Shown: piece by piece, positions 40,582 through 50,231 of the stretch
Layout of the letters: each line of letters begins with the position of its first letter
Position numbering within the stretch: position 1 is the stretch's first letter
NCBI RefSeq assembly: GCF_039541795.1
Contig: NZ_BAABGX010000001.1
Span: 310,001-374,000, forward strand
From: Nibribacter koreensis
Lineage (GTDB): Bacteria > Bacteroidota > Bacteroidia > Cytophagales > Hymenobacteraceae
DNA: 64,000 nucleotides
Direction: 5' to 3'
Notes under the pieces: model-generated
What the model saw: only the letters and a program-made list of their open reading frames with translations
Databases searched by the model: none
What the model was told of the DNA's origin: nothing
Position numbers and translations under genes: made by a program

Positions 40582-41014
40582 GAGAAGAGTCTGCATCATA
40601 AGCTAGATGCTGAAGGCTTGAGAGAAGGTCTTACTTTGGTTGATAGCGTTCTTCAGGTAAAAGTAAGTAGTCTCTTTTGAATAAAGTTTTCTTGGAGGTC
40701 TTCTTTATAGTCTTTTTAAATATTGCTATCCATTTTTAGCCTGTTTTGCAGAAATTAGCCCAAAAGCGTCTAAGAAATCGATTGCGACCAAAGCTTTATT
40801 GTAAAATGGAGTTCTGCCAATTCAGAAAATTGTAATACATAATGCGCTTGTGTTTTATGAAAAGTGCAATGAAAAAATAAGATTATTGCCAAAATGAATA
40901 CTTTTGGAGCATTCTTACGTATCGGGAGGAATCTAGCCAACTGCCCCTAAGCGTGCTATTTGATGAACGGCCATAGGGGTGGCAGATTTCCAAACCTCCA
41001 CTACCGCACGTTCC
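40582..41014. other. Divergent spacer upstream of pyc
   Basis: 433 bp, AT-rich. Contains degenerate family A copy 18 (40730-40769) and TACTTTTG at 40900-40907, a good -7 box on the plus strand but without a -33 box at normal distance. No gene seen. Confidence 0.5.
40730..40769. repeat. Family A palindrome, copy 18 (degenerate)
   Basis: CCATTTTTAGCCTGTTTTG and ATTAGCCCAAAAGCGT. One of few copies in a divergent, 5' setting. Confidence 0.7.
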
Positions 41015-44000
41015 ATGAAAATTAAAAAACTGTTGGTCGCCAACCGCGGCGAAATCGCTATTCGTGTACTTAGAGCCTGTAATGAGCTGAACATTCAGAC
41101 AGTGGCCATTTACACCTATGAAGACCGCTACTCCCTGCATCGCTACAAGGCAGATGAGGCCTACCAGATAGGCAAGGAAAACCAACCGCTACAACCTTAC
41201 CTCAACATTGAGGAAATCATCAGAATAGCCAAAGACAGCGGCGTAGACGCCATCCATCCAGGCTACGGTTTCCTCTCAGAAAACAAAGACTTCTCCCAGG
41301 CTTGCCAAGACAACAGCATCCAGTTCATAGGACCCAAACCGCAGGCCATGGCTGCGCTGGGGGATAAGATTGCCGCCAAGAAAGTGGCCTTGGAGCAAGG
41401 CGTGCCGCTCATACAAAGCAATGAAGTAGACCTCACAGACAAAGAAATCGCTCTTTCTGAAGCCCACCGCATAGGTTATCCGGTCATGCTAAAAGCCGCC
41501 GCTGGTGGTGGTGGGCGCGGCATGCGCGTGATTAGAGATGATGAGCAATTGGAAAGAGGCTTCTTTGAGGCGAAGAACGAGGCGGCAAAGGCCTTCGGGG
41601 ATGATACCTTATTCTTGGAGAAGTTTGTGGAACGCCCCAAGCATATTGAGGTGCAGATTGTAGCAGACAACCATGGCAACATCACCCACCTGTTTGAGCG
41701 CGACTGCTCCGTGCAGCGGCGCTTCCAGAAAGTGGTAGAGGTGGCCCCTGCCTTGGGCTTGTCAGACAGAGTGAAGAAGGAGCTGTATGACTACTCGCTG
41801 CGCATCTGTAAGGCGGTTAATTACACCAACGTAGGCACGGTGGAGTTCTTGGTAAACCCAGAGAACGAAGAGATTTATTTTATTGAGGTGAATCCCCGCA
41901 TTCAGGTGGAGCATACCGTAACGGAGATGGTGACGGGTGTAGACTTGATTAAAACCCAGATTTACATAGCGGATGGTTACAATCTTTCTGACCCCGAAAT
42001 AAACCTGGGACCGGAGCGGAAGATAGCCCCAACGGGCTTTGCCATCCAGTGCCGCGTCACCACTGAGGATCCTGAAAACGACTTCAAACCTGACTACGGG
42101 ACTATCATTGCCTACCGCAGTGCCGGTGGCTTCGGGATTAGATTAGACCAAGGAAGCGTGTACCAGGGTGCCAAAGTGAGTCCGTTCTTTGATTCACTGT
42201 TGGTAAAGGTTTCTGCGCATGACAATACTTTGCAGGGCGCGGCCGTCAAGATGCAACGGACCCTGGACGAGTTCAGGTTGCGCGGCGTGCGGCATAACAT
42301 GGCGTTCCTGCACAACATTGTGAGCCACCCGGTGTTCGTGAGCGGCAATGCCACGGTAGACTTCGTGAAGGACCATCCGGAGCTGTTCAAGTTCCAGAAG
42401 AGCCAGGATAGAGCCACGCGTTTGCTCAGCTTTGTGGCAGACACCATCGTGAACGGCAATCCAGACATCAAAATCAAGCCGCCTTACCGTAACCTGGAGA
42501 AACCCCACATTCCGGCTTACCCTAAATACGGCGAGTATCCCAAAGGCACCAAAGACCTGCTCACCGAGATGGGCCCAGAGAAGTTCTCGCAGTGGCTACG
42601 CAACGAAAAACAGATCCATTACACAGACACCACCTTTAGAGACGCGCACCAAAGCCTCTTGGCCACCCGTATGCGCACCTTTGACCTCATGAAAGTAGCC
42701 GAAGGTTATGCCAAAATGCATCCACAGACCTTCAGTATGGAAGTTTGGGGAGGTGCTACCTTTGACGTCTGCCTGCGCTTTTTGCACGAGGACCCTTGGG
42801 ACCGTCTGCGCCAATTGCGCCAGGCCGTTCCCAACATCTTGTTGCAGATGCTCATCAGGGGCTCAAACGGGGTAGGGTATAAGGCGTATCCAGATAATTT
42901 GATTGAGGCCTTCGTGGAGAAAAGCTGGGAGACAGGCGTGGACATCTTCCGGATTTTTGACTCGCTTAACTGGATGCCGGGCATGGAGTCTTGCATCAAT
43001 TTCGTGCGCAAGCGTACGCAGGGCCTAGCGGAGGGTTCCATCTGCTACACCGGTGACATCCTCAACCCAGCCAAAACTAAATACACCCTGGACTATTACT
43101 TGCGCTTAGGTAAGCAATTGGAGGACGCTGGTGCGCACATCATCGCGATCAAAGACATGGCGGGTCTGCTTAAGCCATACGCCGCTAAGGAACTGGTGAC
43201 TGCTTTGCGCGATACGGTCAAGTTGCCTATTCACCTGCATACCCATGACACGGCCTCCATCCAGGCGGCAACGTATCTCAAAGCCATTGAAGCCGATGTA
43301 GACGTGATTGACGTGTGCTTGGGTTCTATGTCGGGGTTGACCTCGCAGCCTAACTTTAACTCGGTGGTGGAAATGATGAAGTTTCAGGACCGTCACCGTG
43401 ACTTTGACATGAAAAGCTTAAACGAGTTCTCCAATTACTGGGAGACCGTGCGTGAGTACTACTATCCGTTTGAAAGTGGGCTGTTGGCTGGTACCGCCGA
43501 GGTCTACCAACATGAGATTCCGGGCGGACAGTACTCTAACTTGCGTCCGCAGGCCCAGGCGCTAGGCTTGGGTGACAAATGGGAACAGATCAAAGACACC
43601 TACACCGAGGTGAACCAGCTGTTTGGCGATGTCATCAAGGTGACGCCTAGCTCAAAAGTGGTAGGGGATATGGCCCTATACCTGGTAAGCAACAACCTGA
43701 CTACGGTAGACGTGCTGGAGAAAGGCGACCAGATTTCGTTCCCAGAAAGTGTGCAGTCCTTCTTTAAAGGAGACATTGGCCAGCCAGAAGGCGGCTTCCC
43801 TAAGAAGTTGCAGAAGCTGGTCTTAAAGGATGAGCAACCCTACACCGGCCGGCCTAATGACCACATTCCGCCGCTGGACATTGACACCACCTTTGAGGAC
43901 TTTAGAGAGAAATTTGGACGTGATAGAAGCTTTTTAGATTACCTGTCTTACCAACTGTATCCTAAAGTTTGGGAAAGCTACTGCCAGCATGAAGCCCAAT

Positions 44001-44458
44001 ACGGTGACGTGTCAAAACTACCCACCCGCGTGTTCTTTTATGGCATGTGTCAGGGCGAAGAGTACATCATTGACATGGCCAAAGGCAAGTCCATCATTGT
44101 GCAGTACATGTCCATGACCGAGCCAGATGACAATGGCAACCGAACGGTATTCTTCAAGCTCAACGGCCAGACGCGTAACATTGAAGTGCGTGACAAGTCT
44201 ATTAAAGTAGAAAGCCGCGAGAACCGCAAAATTGAGAAGGGCAACGCCAAGCAGATGGGCGCGCCGCTACAAGGCATGCTATCCAAAGTGTTGGTGCAGA
44301 AAGACCAGCAGGTCAAGCGCAATACGCCTTTGTTCATCATTGAGGCCATGAAGATGGAAACCACCATCACCGCGCCAGAAGACATGGTGGTGGCAGACAT
44401 TCACTTGGCAGACGGTACGTTGGTGCAGGCAGATGACCTGGTGATCAGTTTAAACTAG
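41015..44458 (+). CDS. pyc: Pyruvate carboxylase
   Basis: Single-chain biotin enzyme making oxaloacetate from pyruvate. From the ATG at 41015 the protein is 1147 aa. Biotin carboxylase domain (residues 1-450; KKLLVANRGEIAIRVLRA, KAAAGGGGRGMR, VNPRIQVEHTVTE), carboxyltransferase domain (about 530-800; DTTFRDAHQSLLATRMRT, HTHDTASIQAA, with metal-binding His) and a C-terminal biotinyl domain with IIEAMKMETTI. An ATG at 40979 would add a 12-residue leader unlike the family. Monocistronic. Confidence 0.97.
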   Translation: MKIKKLLVANRGEIAIRVLRACNELNIQTVAIYTYEDRYSLHRYKADEAYQIGKENQPLQPYLNIEEIIRIAKDSGVDAIHPGYGFLSENKDFSQACQDNSIQFIGPKPQAMAALGDKIAAKKVALEQGVPLIQSNEVDLTDKEIALSEAHRIGYPVMLKAAAGGGGRGMRVIRDDEQLERGFFEAKNEAAKAFGDDTLFLEKFVERPKHIEVQIVADNHGNITHLFERDCSVQRRFQKVVEVAPALGLSDRVKKELYDYSLRICKAVNYTNVGTVEFLVNPENEEIYFIEVNPRIQVEHTVTEMVTGVDLIKTQIYIADGYNLSDPEINLGPERKIAPTGFAIQCRVTTEDPENDFKPDYGTIIAYRSAGGFGIRLDQGSVYQGAKVSPFFDSLLVKVSAHDNTLQGAAVKMQRTLDEFRLRGVRHNMAFLHNIVSHPVFVSGNATVDFVKDHPELFKFQKSQDRATRLLSFVADTIVNGNPDIKIKPPYRNLEKPHIPAYPKYGEYPKGTKDLLTEMGPEKFSQWLRNEKQIHYTDTTFRDAHQSLLATRMRTFDLMKVAEGYAKMHPQTFSMEVWGGATFDVCLRFLHEDPWDRLRQLRQAVPNILLQMLIRGSNGVGYKAYPDNLIEAFVEKSWETGVDIFRIFDSLNWMPGMESCINFVRKRTQGLAEGSICYTGDILNPAKTKYTLDYYLRLGKQLEDAGAHIIAIKDMAGLLKPYAAKELVTALRDTVKLPIHLHTHDTASIQAATYLKAIEADVDVIDVCLGSMSGLTSQPNFNSVVEMMKFQDRHRDFDMKSLNEFSNYWETVREYYYPFESGLLAGTAEVYQHEIPGGQYSNLRPQAQALGLGDKWEQIKDTYTEVNQLFGDVIKVTPSSKVVGDMALYLVSNNLTTVDVLEKGDQISFPESVQSFFKGDIGQPEGGFPKKLQKLVLKDEQPYTGRPNDHIPPLDIDTTFEDFREKFGRDRSFLDYLSYQLYPKVWESYCQHEAQYGDVSKLPTRVFFYGMCQGEEYIIDMAKGKSIIVQYMSMTEPDDNGNRTVFFKLNGQTRNIEVRDKSIKVESRENRKIEKGNAKQMGAPLQGMLSKVLVQKDQQVKRNTPLFIIEAMKMETTITAPEDMVVADIHLADGTLVQADDLVISLN

Positions 44459-44480
44459 GATAAGCATACAATTCCTTCTT

Positions 44481-44535
44481 TCTTCCGTTTTTGGCCTACT
44501 TTCTGGAAAAAAGGCCAAAAACGGAAGTTTTTTTT
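44481..44535 (+). terminator. Terminator of pyc built on family A palindrome, copy 19
   Basis: The palindrome 44485-44524 (CCGTTTTTGGCCTACTTTC and AAAGGCCAAAAACGG) is extended by CTT/AAG and followed directly by eight T (44528-44535), giving an intrinsic-terminator layout 26 bp past the pyc stop codon. Confidence 0.8.
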
Positions 44536-44597
44536 GCCTAGTCCATAGGGGACCCATGCACGTAAAAGGTCTTATATATCAAGCAATTAGAATTCCT

Positions 44598-45200
44598 ATG
44601 AAAAAGACTTTTTTCTGTTTTTTGTTTCTTTTAGGGGTTATGGTACAGGCACAGGCTCAGTTTGCTTTGGGCTTAAAGGCAGGCATCAGTTCTTCTAGCG
44701 TAGATATTAAGAATGCGTCCAGCAATACCGCGCAGTTCAAAGACGAAGACAACATTACGGGTTTTCATGCCGGGGCCTTTGCCCGGGTGCAACTGGGCGG
44801 GTTCTTTGTACAGCCAGAGGGCGTTTTCTCGGCTTCGGGCGGAAAAGTAGAGATTCAAGAAGCCGTTTCTGGAGACAAAAAAGTAGAGGAGATGGGCTTT
44901 TCGCATTTAGACGTACCCGTATTGGTGGGCTACAACTTCTTAAAAGTGGCCAGGTTATATGCCGGCCCCGTGGCCTCCATCCTAGTAAGCAGTGATTTTG
45001 GGGATGAGAAAATAGACCAGTACTTTGATTCCGCAGACTGGGGCTATCAGGTGGGCGCGGGTCTTGACATCTCTAGACTCACCTTAGACGTGCGGTATGA
45101 GCGTTTGACACGCACCTATGCAGATGACGCTGCTAACAAGTTTGACGTAGCAGGCAAGCAGATCATCTTCAGCCTAGGCTATAAGTTGATCGGGAACTAG
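44598..45200 (+). CDS. Outer-membrane beta-barrel protein (PorT/OMP_b-brl type)
   Basis: A 200-aa protein with signal peptide MKKTFFCFLFLLGVMVQAQAQ, then alternating strands (FALGLKAGISSSSV, HAGAFARVQLGGFFVQPEGV, LTLDVRYERLTRTY, ending IIFSLGYKLIG), the usual pattern of small 8-strand barrels of Bacteroidota. Function unknown. The ATG at 44598 is chosen because it begins the signal peptide. Stands alone between two terminators. Confidence 0.85.
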   Translation: MKKTFFCFLFLLGVMVQAQAQFALGLKAGISSSSVDIKNASSNTAQFKDEDNITGFHAGAFARVQLGGFFVQPEGVFSASGGKVEIQEAVSGDKKVEEMGFSHLDVPVLVGYNFLKVARLYAGPVASILVSSDFGDEKIDQYFDSADWGYQVGAGLDISRLTLDVRYERLTRTYADDAANKFDVAGKQIIFSLGYKLIGN

Positions 45201-45225
45201 GGTCTTATAATGGTACTAAGATTTA

Positions 45226-45267
45226 AGAAAGGTAAAGGCGCCTCTGGGTGTTCTTTACCTTTTTTTT
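45226..45267 (+). terminator. Terminator of the barrel gene
   Basis: AAAGGTAAAGgcgcc pairs imperfectly with TCTTTACCTTT, followed by a T-run at 45259-45267; 26 bp after the stop codon. Confidence 0.75.
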
Positions 45268-45367
45268 GCTTGATTGTATAAAGTGACCAAGTCGGGTTAA
45301 GCAGTAAAATCATTTAAACCCAAATTTAAATAAATAGTATACAATACTTTACGCTTAACTCCGGCTA

Positions 45368-45397
45368 TTGCCTATATTCAATTAAGTCGTAATTTTG
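45368..45397 (+). promoter_or_regulatory. Bacteroidetes-type promoter of the TPR-OmpA pair
   Basis: TTG at 45368-45370, 19 nt, TAATTTTG at 45390-45397. Predicts transcription from about 45404, leaving a leader of about 205 nt before the ATG at 45610. Confidence 0.6.
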
Positions 45398-45609
45398 TCC
45401 TGTTATCAAAGGAATTGTTGGCTTAAACAGATGGCTCTCTTCTTCACCCCCTAAGAAGAGACTGGTACTTACTCTGCTTCTTTATGGCCTTTCTATAGCA
45501 AGCAGAGCCTTTCTTATGTTTCTGAGTTTGTGACGTTGGTATTTACTGTGGCTTGGCGGCTTCTTGCCTCCGCTAATTCTTTGTTTTTCCTTTCTTAAAT
45601 AAGCATTCT

Positions 45610-46695
45610 ATGATGAAAAGACTACTTTTCCTCTTGTTAGGCTGTGCTGGTTTTTTAACGGCGCAGGCACAACTTGCCCAAGTCACGCCTACTACGCCTG
45701 TGGACACCACAGAGGCGTCTAAGGCGGCTGAACTGGCCTTAGTAGCAGACAAGCTATACAAATCGGGTTTAGAATACTTGGCACAGAAGGAGTACCGCAC
45801 GGCAGTTATTGACTTAGACTCGGCCATTGCCCTGCGTCCTGCTTTTGAACAAGCCTACATGGGGCGTGCCGCCGCGTACCAGGAGCTTAAAGAAGTGCAG
45901 CGCGCCATTGACGACTATGGCAAAGTGGTGTCCCTCAACAGCAAAAACGCGCAGGCATTCTTTAATAGGGGCAGAGCCAAGTATCAATTAAAAGACAAAA
46001 CCGGGGCCGCTTCTGATTTTACCCAGTCCCTGGAAGCTGATCCTGCTTTCTATCAAGCGTTCTACCACAGAGGCGGTCTTCATTTTGAAAGTGGAGACTA
46101 CAAAGCGGCCATTGAAGATTATTCCGGTGCCATCAAATTAAGTCCTAGAAACGGGTACGCCTACCATGACCGCGGTACGGCCAAACGCCAGCTGAATGAT
46201 GTAGAAGGAGCATTGGCAGATTACAGAAAGGCCATTGAGGTCAATCCAGATGTGGCCATGGCCTATTTTAGCTTAGGCAACCATAAGCTTGGCAAGAAGG
46301 AATACTCGGGTGCCATAGAAGAGTTTACCAAAGCCATTGAGCGCAAAAAGGACTATTACCTAGCCTATAACAGCCGGGGCAAAGCCAAGTATGAGGCCGG
46401 CGATTATGAAGGTGCGCTGGCAGATTTTACCAAAGCCGTGCAGTTGAACCCTCAGTACGCCTTCGCCTTTAACAACCGGGCGGCTGCCAAATACAAGTTG
46501 CAGGATTTTAAAGGGGCCTTGGATGACTGCAACTTCGCGCTTCAATTAGACCCAGAATACGGCTACGCTTATTTTAACAGAGGCAATGCCAAAGAAATGC
46601 TGCGGGATGCCTCCGCGTGCCAGGACTGGGAAAAGGCGGTAAGCCTGAATGTGCCAGCCGCCAAAGCCTATCTGTTGTATTGCCAGGAAAAATAG
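45610..46695 (+). CDS. Exported TPR-repeat protein
   Basis: A 361-aa protein with signal peptide MMKRLLFLLLGCAGFLTAQAQ, then eight or nine tandem TPR units of about 34 residues from residue 45 to the end, with repeated patterns such as AYMGRAAAYQEL, AFFNRGRAKYQL, AYHDRGTAKRQL and YAYFNRGNAKEML. TPR solenoids bind other proteins. It is 25 bp upstream of the OmpA/PorE-like gene on the same strand; a joint role at the outer membrane is inferred. Confidence 0.88.
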   Translation: MMKRLLFLLLGCAGFLTAQAQLAQVTPTTPVDTTEASKAAELALVADKLYKSGLEYLAQKEYRTAVIDLDSAIALRPAFEQAYMGRAAAYQELKEVQRAIDDYGKVVSLNSKNAQAFFNRGRAKYQLKDKTGAASDFTQSLEADPAFYQAFYHRGGLHFESGDYKAAIEDYSGAIKLSPRNGYAYHDRGTAKRQLNDVEGALADYRKAIEVNPDVAMAYFSLGNHKLGKKEYSGAIEEFTKAIERKKDYYLAYNSRGKAKYEAGDYEGALADFTKAVQLNPQYAFAFNNRAAAKYKLQDFKGALDDCNFALQLDPEYGYAYFNRGNAKEMLRDASACQDWEKAVSLNVPAAKAYLLYCQEK

Positions 46696-46720
46696 CCTTC
46701 CAATTCTTAAAACCTATAAG

Positions 46721-48796
46721 ATGGATATGAAAAAATTAGCCTTACTGCTGGGGTGCTCCTTGAGCGTGAGCCTGGCCATGGCCCAGAACGTGGAGTTTGT
46801 GAAAGAAAACTTCGCGCAGAACAAAGACGGCTTTAAAGAAGCCAAGAAGCGCCTGGACGAGGGCAATGATATCTTTGCCGCCACCTCAAAGAAAACAGAC
46901 GATACTTACCGACAGAAGTTTTACAAAGACGCCGTAGCGCCGTACCTGGACGCGTATGCGCTTAACCCCAACAATGCGCTCTTAAACTACCGCCTGGGCG
47001 TGGCCTACCTGTTCACAGACCAGAAGGCAAAGGCCTTGCCGTATCTGGAGAAAGCCAAGAAACTGAACCCTTCTGTTGATCCAGAGCTGAGTTTTTACTT
47101 AGCCAGAGCCTACCAGATGAACATGGAGTGGCAGAAGGCCGTCACAGACTACAAGAAGTACCTGGCCACCTTGTCCACAGATAAAGGCCGCGCCAAAGTA
47201 GACGTGGTGAACAAGTACATTCGGGAGAGTCTATCTGGGGAAAAGCTAGAAAAGAAACCGGTACGCGTTTTCTTTGACAAGGCCGGGGAAACTATCAACT
47301 CTAGGTTTGCTGATACGCAGCCGGTAGTCAATGCAGATGAGACGGTGATGCTGTTTTCTTCGCGCAGAGCGGTGTTGGCAGAAGGAAAGACCCAGCCAGA
47401 CAAAGACAAGCCGTTACAGGATGACATCTACATCTCTACCAAGGTCAATGGTCAATGGACTCCAGCCAAACCCTTAGACAAGCACATTAACACAGACAAG
47501 AATGAAGTAGTGGTGGCCATCTCGCCAGACGGGCAGCGCTTTTTGTTTACCGGCGATGAGAACGACGGAAACCTGTACGAGTGTGTCTTGAAAGGCAATG
47601 AGTGGAGCAAACCAGATGAACTACCCAAGGAAATCAACTCCAGTGCCCGGGAGTCGTCGGCTACGTATTCTTATGACGGTAAAACGCTTTATTTTGTAAG
47701 TGACCGGGCAAACGGCATTGGAAAGGGTGACATTTATTTCGTGGTCCTGGATGCCAAAGGTAACTGGGGCAAGGCCGTGAGCGCCGGCCCGAAAATCAAC
47801 ACCGCATATGATGAAGGTGCCGTGTTCATGCTGCCAGACGGGAAAACGTTATACTTCAGTTCTGAAGGGCACAACTCCATGGGCGGCTATGACATCTTTA
47901 AAAGCGTCCTGGAAAATGGGCAATGGTCAGAACCAGAGAACCTGGGCTACCCGGTGAACACCCCAGAAGATGACAAATTCCTGACTTTGACGGCCAATGG
48001 CCGCTATGGGTACATGGCGTCTAGCCGTTTAGACAAAAGCCAGGGCGAAAGCGACATCTACCGCCTTACGTTTATTGGGGCAGAAAAGCACATGGTCCTC
48101 AACACAAGCGATGACCTGATTGCCAGCACGTCCATGCAAGTGCCTCAGCCCGTCAGCATGCCGGTCCTGGATTTGAAGACCCCGCAGACCATTCTCGTAC
48201 AAGGCATCATCCTAGATGCAAAAACCAAGAAACCCCTGGAGGCCAAGGTAGAAGTGATTGACAACCTAAGAAAAGAGGTGGTGACCACCTTTACCTCTAA
48301 CAGCGCCACCGGTCATTATCTGGTAACCTTGCCGGCAGGAAAAAACTATGGGCTGGCTATTAAACGGGATGATTATATATTCCACTCATCGCATTTCAAT
48401 GTACCAGCCACCGCTGGATTTAAACAAGTAAATCAGCCAGTGCAGCTCCAGCCCTTAGAGGCCGGGGGCGTTTTACCCTTACACAACATTTTCTTTGAAG
48501 AAGGCAAAGCCGCTTTGCTGCCTGAGGCAACCTATGAGCTAAAAGGATTGGTTGCCCTGTTGAATGATAAGAAAAGCCTGAGGGTAGAAGTGGCCGGCCT
48601 GCCCCAGAGTCAGGATGCCACGCAGTCTCTGGCAGAGAGCCGTGCCAAGGCCGTGTTGGACTATCTGGTGGCCAACGGTATAAATGCCAAGCGCCTGCAA
48701 TCCAAAGGCTACGCTTTAGCAGATGCAACTGCAACACCTGAGAAGATCTTGCCAGTAGAGGACTATGGCCTGGAGATTAGATTCTTAGCCAAATAA
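46721..48796 (+). CDS. OmpA-family protein with TPR, PD40 and CRD domains (PorE-like)
   Basis: A 691-aa envelope protein from the ATG at 46721, signal peptide MDMKKLALLLGCSLSVSLAM. Domains in order: TPR (about 30-170), PD40/WD40-type beta-propeller (about 190-460; ISPDGQRFLFTGDE, YSYDGKTLYFVSDR, MLPDGKTLYFSSEG), a carboxypeptidase regulatory-like domain (about 500-580; VQGIILDAKTKKPLEA) and an OmpA C-terminal domain (about 595-691). This is the order in PorE of the type IX secretion system. The OmpA domain is degenerate: the GHTD peptidoglycan-binding segment reads AGLPQSQD and the NRRVE arginine segment reads GLEIRF. Several paralogues exist in such genomes, so PorE identity is not certain. 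Confidence 0.87.
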   Translation: MDMKKLALLLGCSLSVSLAMAQNVEFVKENFAQNKDGFKEAKKRLDEGNDIFAATSKKTDDTYRQKFYKDAVAPYLDAYALNPNNALLNYRLGVAYLFTDQKAKALPYLEKAKKLNPSVDPELSFYLARAYQMNMEWQKAVTDYKKYLATLSTDKGRAKVDVVNKYIRESLSGEKLEKKPVRVFFDKAGETINSRFADTQPVVNADETVMLFSSRRAVLAEGKTQPDKDKPLQDDIYISTKVNGQWTPAKPLDKHINTDKNEVVVAISPDGQRFLFTGDENDGNLYECVLKGNEWSKPDELPKEINSSARESSATYSYDGKTLYFVSDRANGIGKGDIYFVVLDAKGNWGKAVSAGPKINTAYDEGAVFMLPDGKTLYFSSEGHNSMGGYDIFKSVLENGQWSEPENLGYPVNTPEDDKFLTLTANGRYGYMASSRLDKSQGESDIYRLTFIGAEKHMVLNTSDDLIASTSMQVPQPVSMPVLDLKTPQTILVQGIILDAKTKKPLEAKVEVIDNLRKEVVTTFTSNSATGHYLVTLPAGKNYGLAIKRDDYIFHSSHFNVPATAGFKQVNQPVQLQPLEAGGVLPLHNIFFEEGKAALLPEATYELKGLVALLNDKKSLRVEVAGLPQSQDATQSLAESRAKAVLDYLVANGINAKRLQSKGYALADATATPEKILPVEDYGLEIRFLAK

Positions 48797-48819
48797 CAGG
48801 TTTTGAGAGTATGACATAA

Positions 48820-48860
48820 AACAGAAAGGCGAACCTTAGTGCAAGGTCCGCCTTTCTGTT
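48820..48860. terminator. Bidirectional hairpin terminator
   Basis: Arms ACAGAAAGGCG and CGCCTTTCTGT with an inner AACCTT/AAGGTC pairing, followed by T. Between the OmpA-family gene and the convergent gene at 48900; its right edge merges into family A copy 20. Confidence 0.8.
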
Positions 48861-48894
48861 TTTGGCCTGATTTCTTGAAAATAGGCCAAAAACG
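48856..48894. repeat. Family A palindrome, copy 20
   Basis: CTGTTTTTGGCCTGATTTC and ATAGGCCAAAAACGC; outer bases differ from consensus where it is fused to the preceding terminator. Ends 5 bp before the next gene's stop codon. Confidence 0.8.
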
Positions 48895-48899
48895 CGCGT

Positions 48900-49685
48900 C
48901 TATCTGGGTAGCCTGACGCTTACACCTCCGCTCACAAAGTAATCTGGCGTATCCTGGCTCAAACCTATTCCGGCAGAAGCGTCTAATTGGAGGTTGGGCA
49001 ACAACTTGTACGTTAAGCCGCCGTCCAAATGGTGCTGCCAGTTCAGAGATTGGGGCTTTTGGCCGTAAAACTCAACAAACGAGCCTAGTCTTTCTGTTAA
49101 GGATGCTCCTAAGGCAATGGTATAGATGGTTTGTCCCAAGGCTTCGTCGGGTGCCCACTCATAACCCACGTTGTAGCCTAGGCTAAATCTGTCTGACAAG
49201 GTATGAGCTAGTGAGAATCTAAAATCTGGGACCACGTAACTAGGCCTGAACTCACTTTTGCCGGTTTGCAAGGTCAGGTGCCCAATGAACGCCATGGCGG
49301 GCAAGAGGCCTTTCTCCTCGGTTATCTTAATCTTAGTGCCAATGGCTATCGGGCCCAGGCCAGAGACTCTACCCAGACCTGACTCCTGTTCTTTTAATTG
49401 CCACCGCTCCACCAATAAGCGTAATTCCAGGGTTTCCAGCAATCCATAGCGCACCAAGGCAGTAGGTGCAAGCTGCGAGACGAATGTAAGTCCCTCTTGC
49501 TTGTCTACTTGTCTAAAAAAGCCTGCTTCCAGTTGAATGAATCCCTTGGGTAGCACGCTGGCAGCTTCAGTCTGATCTGGACGGTCGGTTTCAATGGCGC
49601 TTAAGGAGTCAATGCCTTTTGTTTGGCCTAGGGCTGATAAAGTGGTGAAGAGTGTAATAAATACAGTAGAGAATAATCTAATCAT
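48900..49685 (-). CDS. Outer-membrane transporter-like protein (MetA phenol-pathway family)
   Basis: A 261-aa protein with signal peptide (MIRLFSTVFITLFTTLSALG) and the motif IETDRPDQTEA just after it, typical of the 'transporter' family related to the MetA pathway of phenol degradation. The remainder is beta-strand-rich, ending SGGVSVRLP as an outer-membrane barrel should. Substrate unknown. Stands alone on the minus strand. Confidence 0.82.
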   Translation of the reverse strand: MIRLFSTVFITLFTTLSALGQTKGIDSLSAIETDRPDQTEAASVLPKGFIQLEAGFFRQVDKQEGLTFVSQLAPTALVRYGLLETLELRLLVERWQLKEQESGLGRVSGLGPIAIGTKIKITEEKGLLPAMAFIGHLTLQTGKSEFRPSYVVPDFRFSLAHTLSDRFSLGYNVGYEWAPDEALGQTIYTIALGASLTERLGSFVEFYGQKPQSLNWQHHLDGGLTYKLLPNLQLDASAGIGLSQDTPDYFVSGGVSVRLPR

Positions 49686-49915
49686 AAAAGCAATCTTGTT
49701 GAAAATGACCTAGCAAAGTAAGGTAAATTTAGATACGTCTAAAAATATATGAAGGTTTATCTAATTAGATTTGGTTAATTTTTTCTTGCCTTAATGCGGT
49801 ACAGCCCTTAAATTGCTATTCTTTATTTCTCCCGCCAAGCCAGTGAAACAATAAAACAAGTGTCTTTCTGGTGGTCTTTACCTGTGGCGGGCGTCACTGT
49901 TTTAGTCCATTCAGA

Positions 49916-50215
49916 ATGTTTATAGCACTCAGTACTTTTACCATTGCCAATGACATGGCGCCGGCCGTAAAAGAGGCCTTCATCAACAGACCCGGTTTGG
50001 TAGAAGGCGCTCCCGGGTTTATTCGGCTACAGGTCATTTCTCCGCAAGACAACCCACAGGAAATCTGGTTGATCACCCATTGGCAAGATGAGGAAAGCTA
50101 CAAAACCTGGCACCATAGCCACATGTACCATGATTCGCACAGCGGCATTCCTAAAGGCCTTAAGCTAGTGCCGCGTTCCGCCAAAGTTCGTTTTTTTGAA
50201 CATATCTGCGAGTAG
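49916..50215 (+). CDS. Antibiotic biosynthesis monooxygenase-fold protein (HmoB/IsdG-like)
   Basis: A 99-aa ferredoxin-like-fold protein from the ATG at 49916. FINRPGLVEGAPGFIRLQV and ITHWQDEESYKTWHHSH resemble heme-degrading monooxygenases (IsdG/HmoB) and ABM-domain proteins; the His in the TWHHSHMYHD stretch could ligate heme. An upstream in-frame start at 49871 lacks homology. It precedes the B12-binding protein gene by 16 bp on the same strand, so the two are probably co-transcribed. Confidence 0.82.
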   Translation: MFIALSTFTIANDMAPAVKEAFINRPGLVEGAPGFIRLQVISPQDNPQEIWLITHWQDEESYKTWHHSHMYHDSHSGIPKGLKLVPRSAKVRFFEHICE

Positions 50216-50231
50216 CCAGTAAGAAGCAGAG

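Larger units (their letters stand above)
45201..45609. other. Leader region upstream of the TPR gene
   Basis: 409 bp. Holds the terminator of the barrel gene, a promoter at 45368-45397 and then about 200 nt of probable untranslated leader with a weak hairpin (CTCTGCTT / AAGCAGAG, about 45470-45508). No small gene seen. Confidence 0.5.

Noticed and set aside
45201..45609. Riboswitch or small RNA in the long leader of the TPR gene.
   Set aside because: Only a weak 8-bp hairpin is visible, with no match to a riboswitch core that I recognise.
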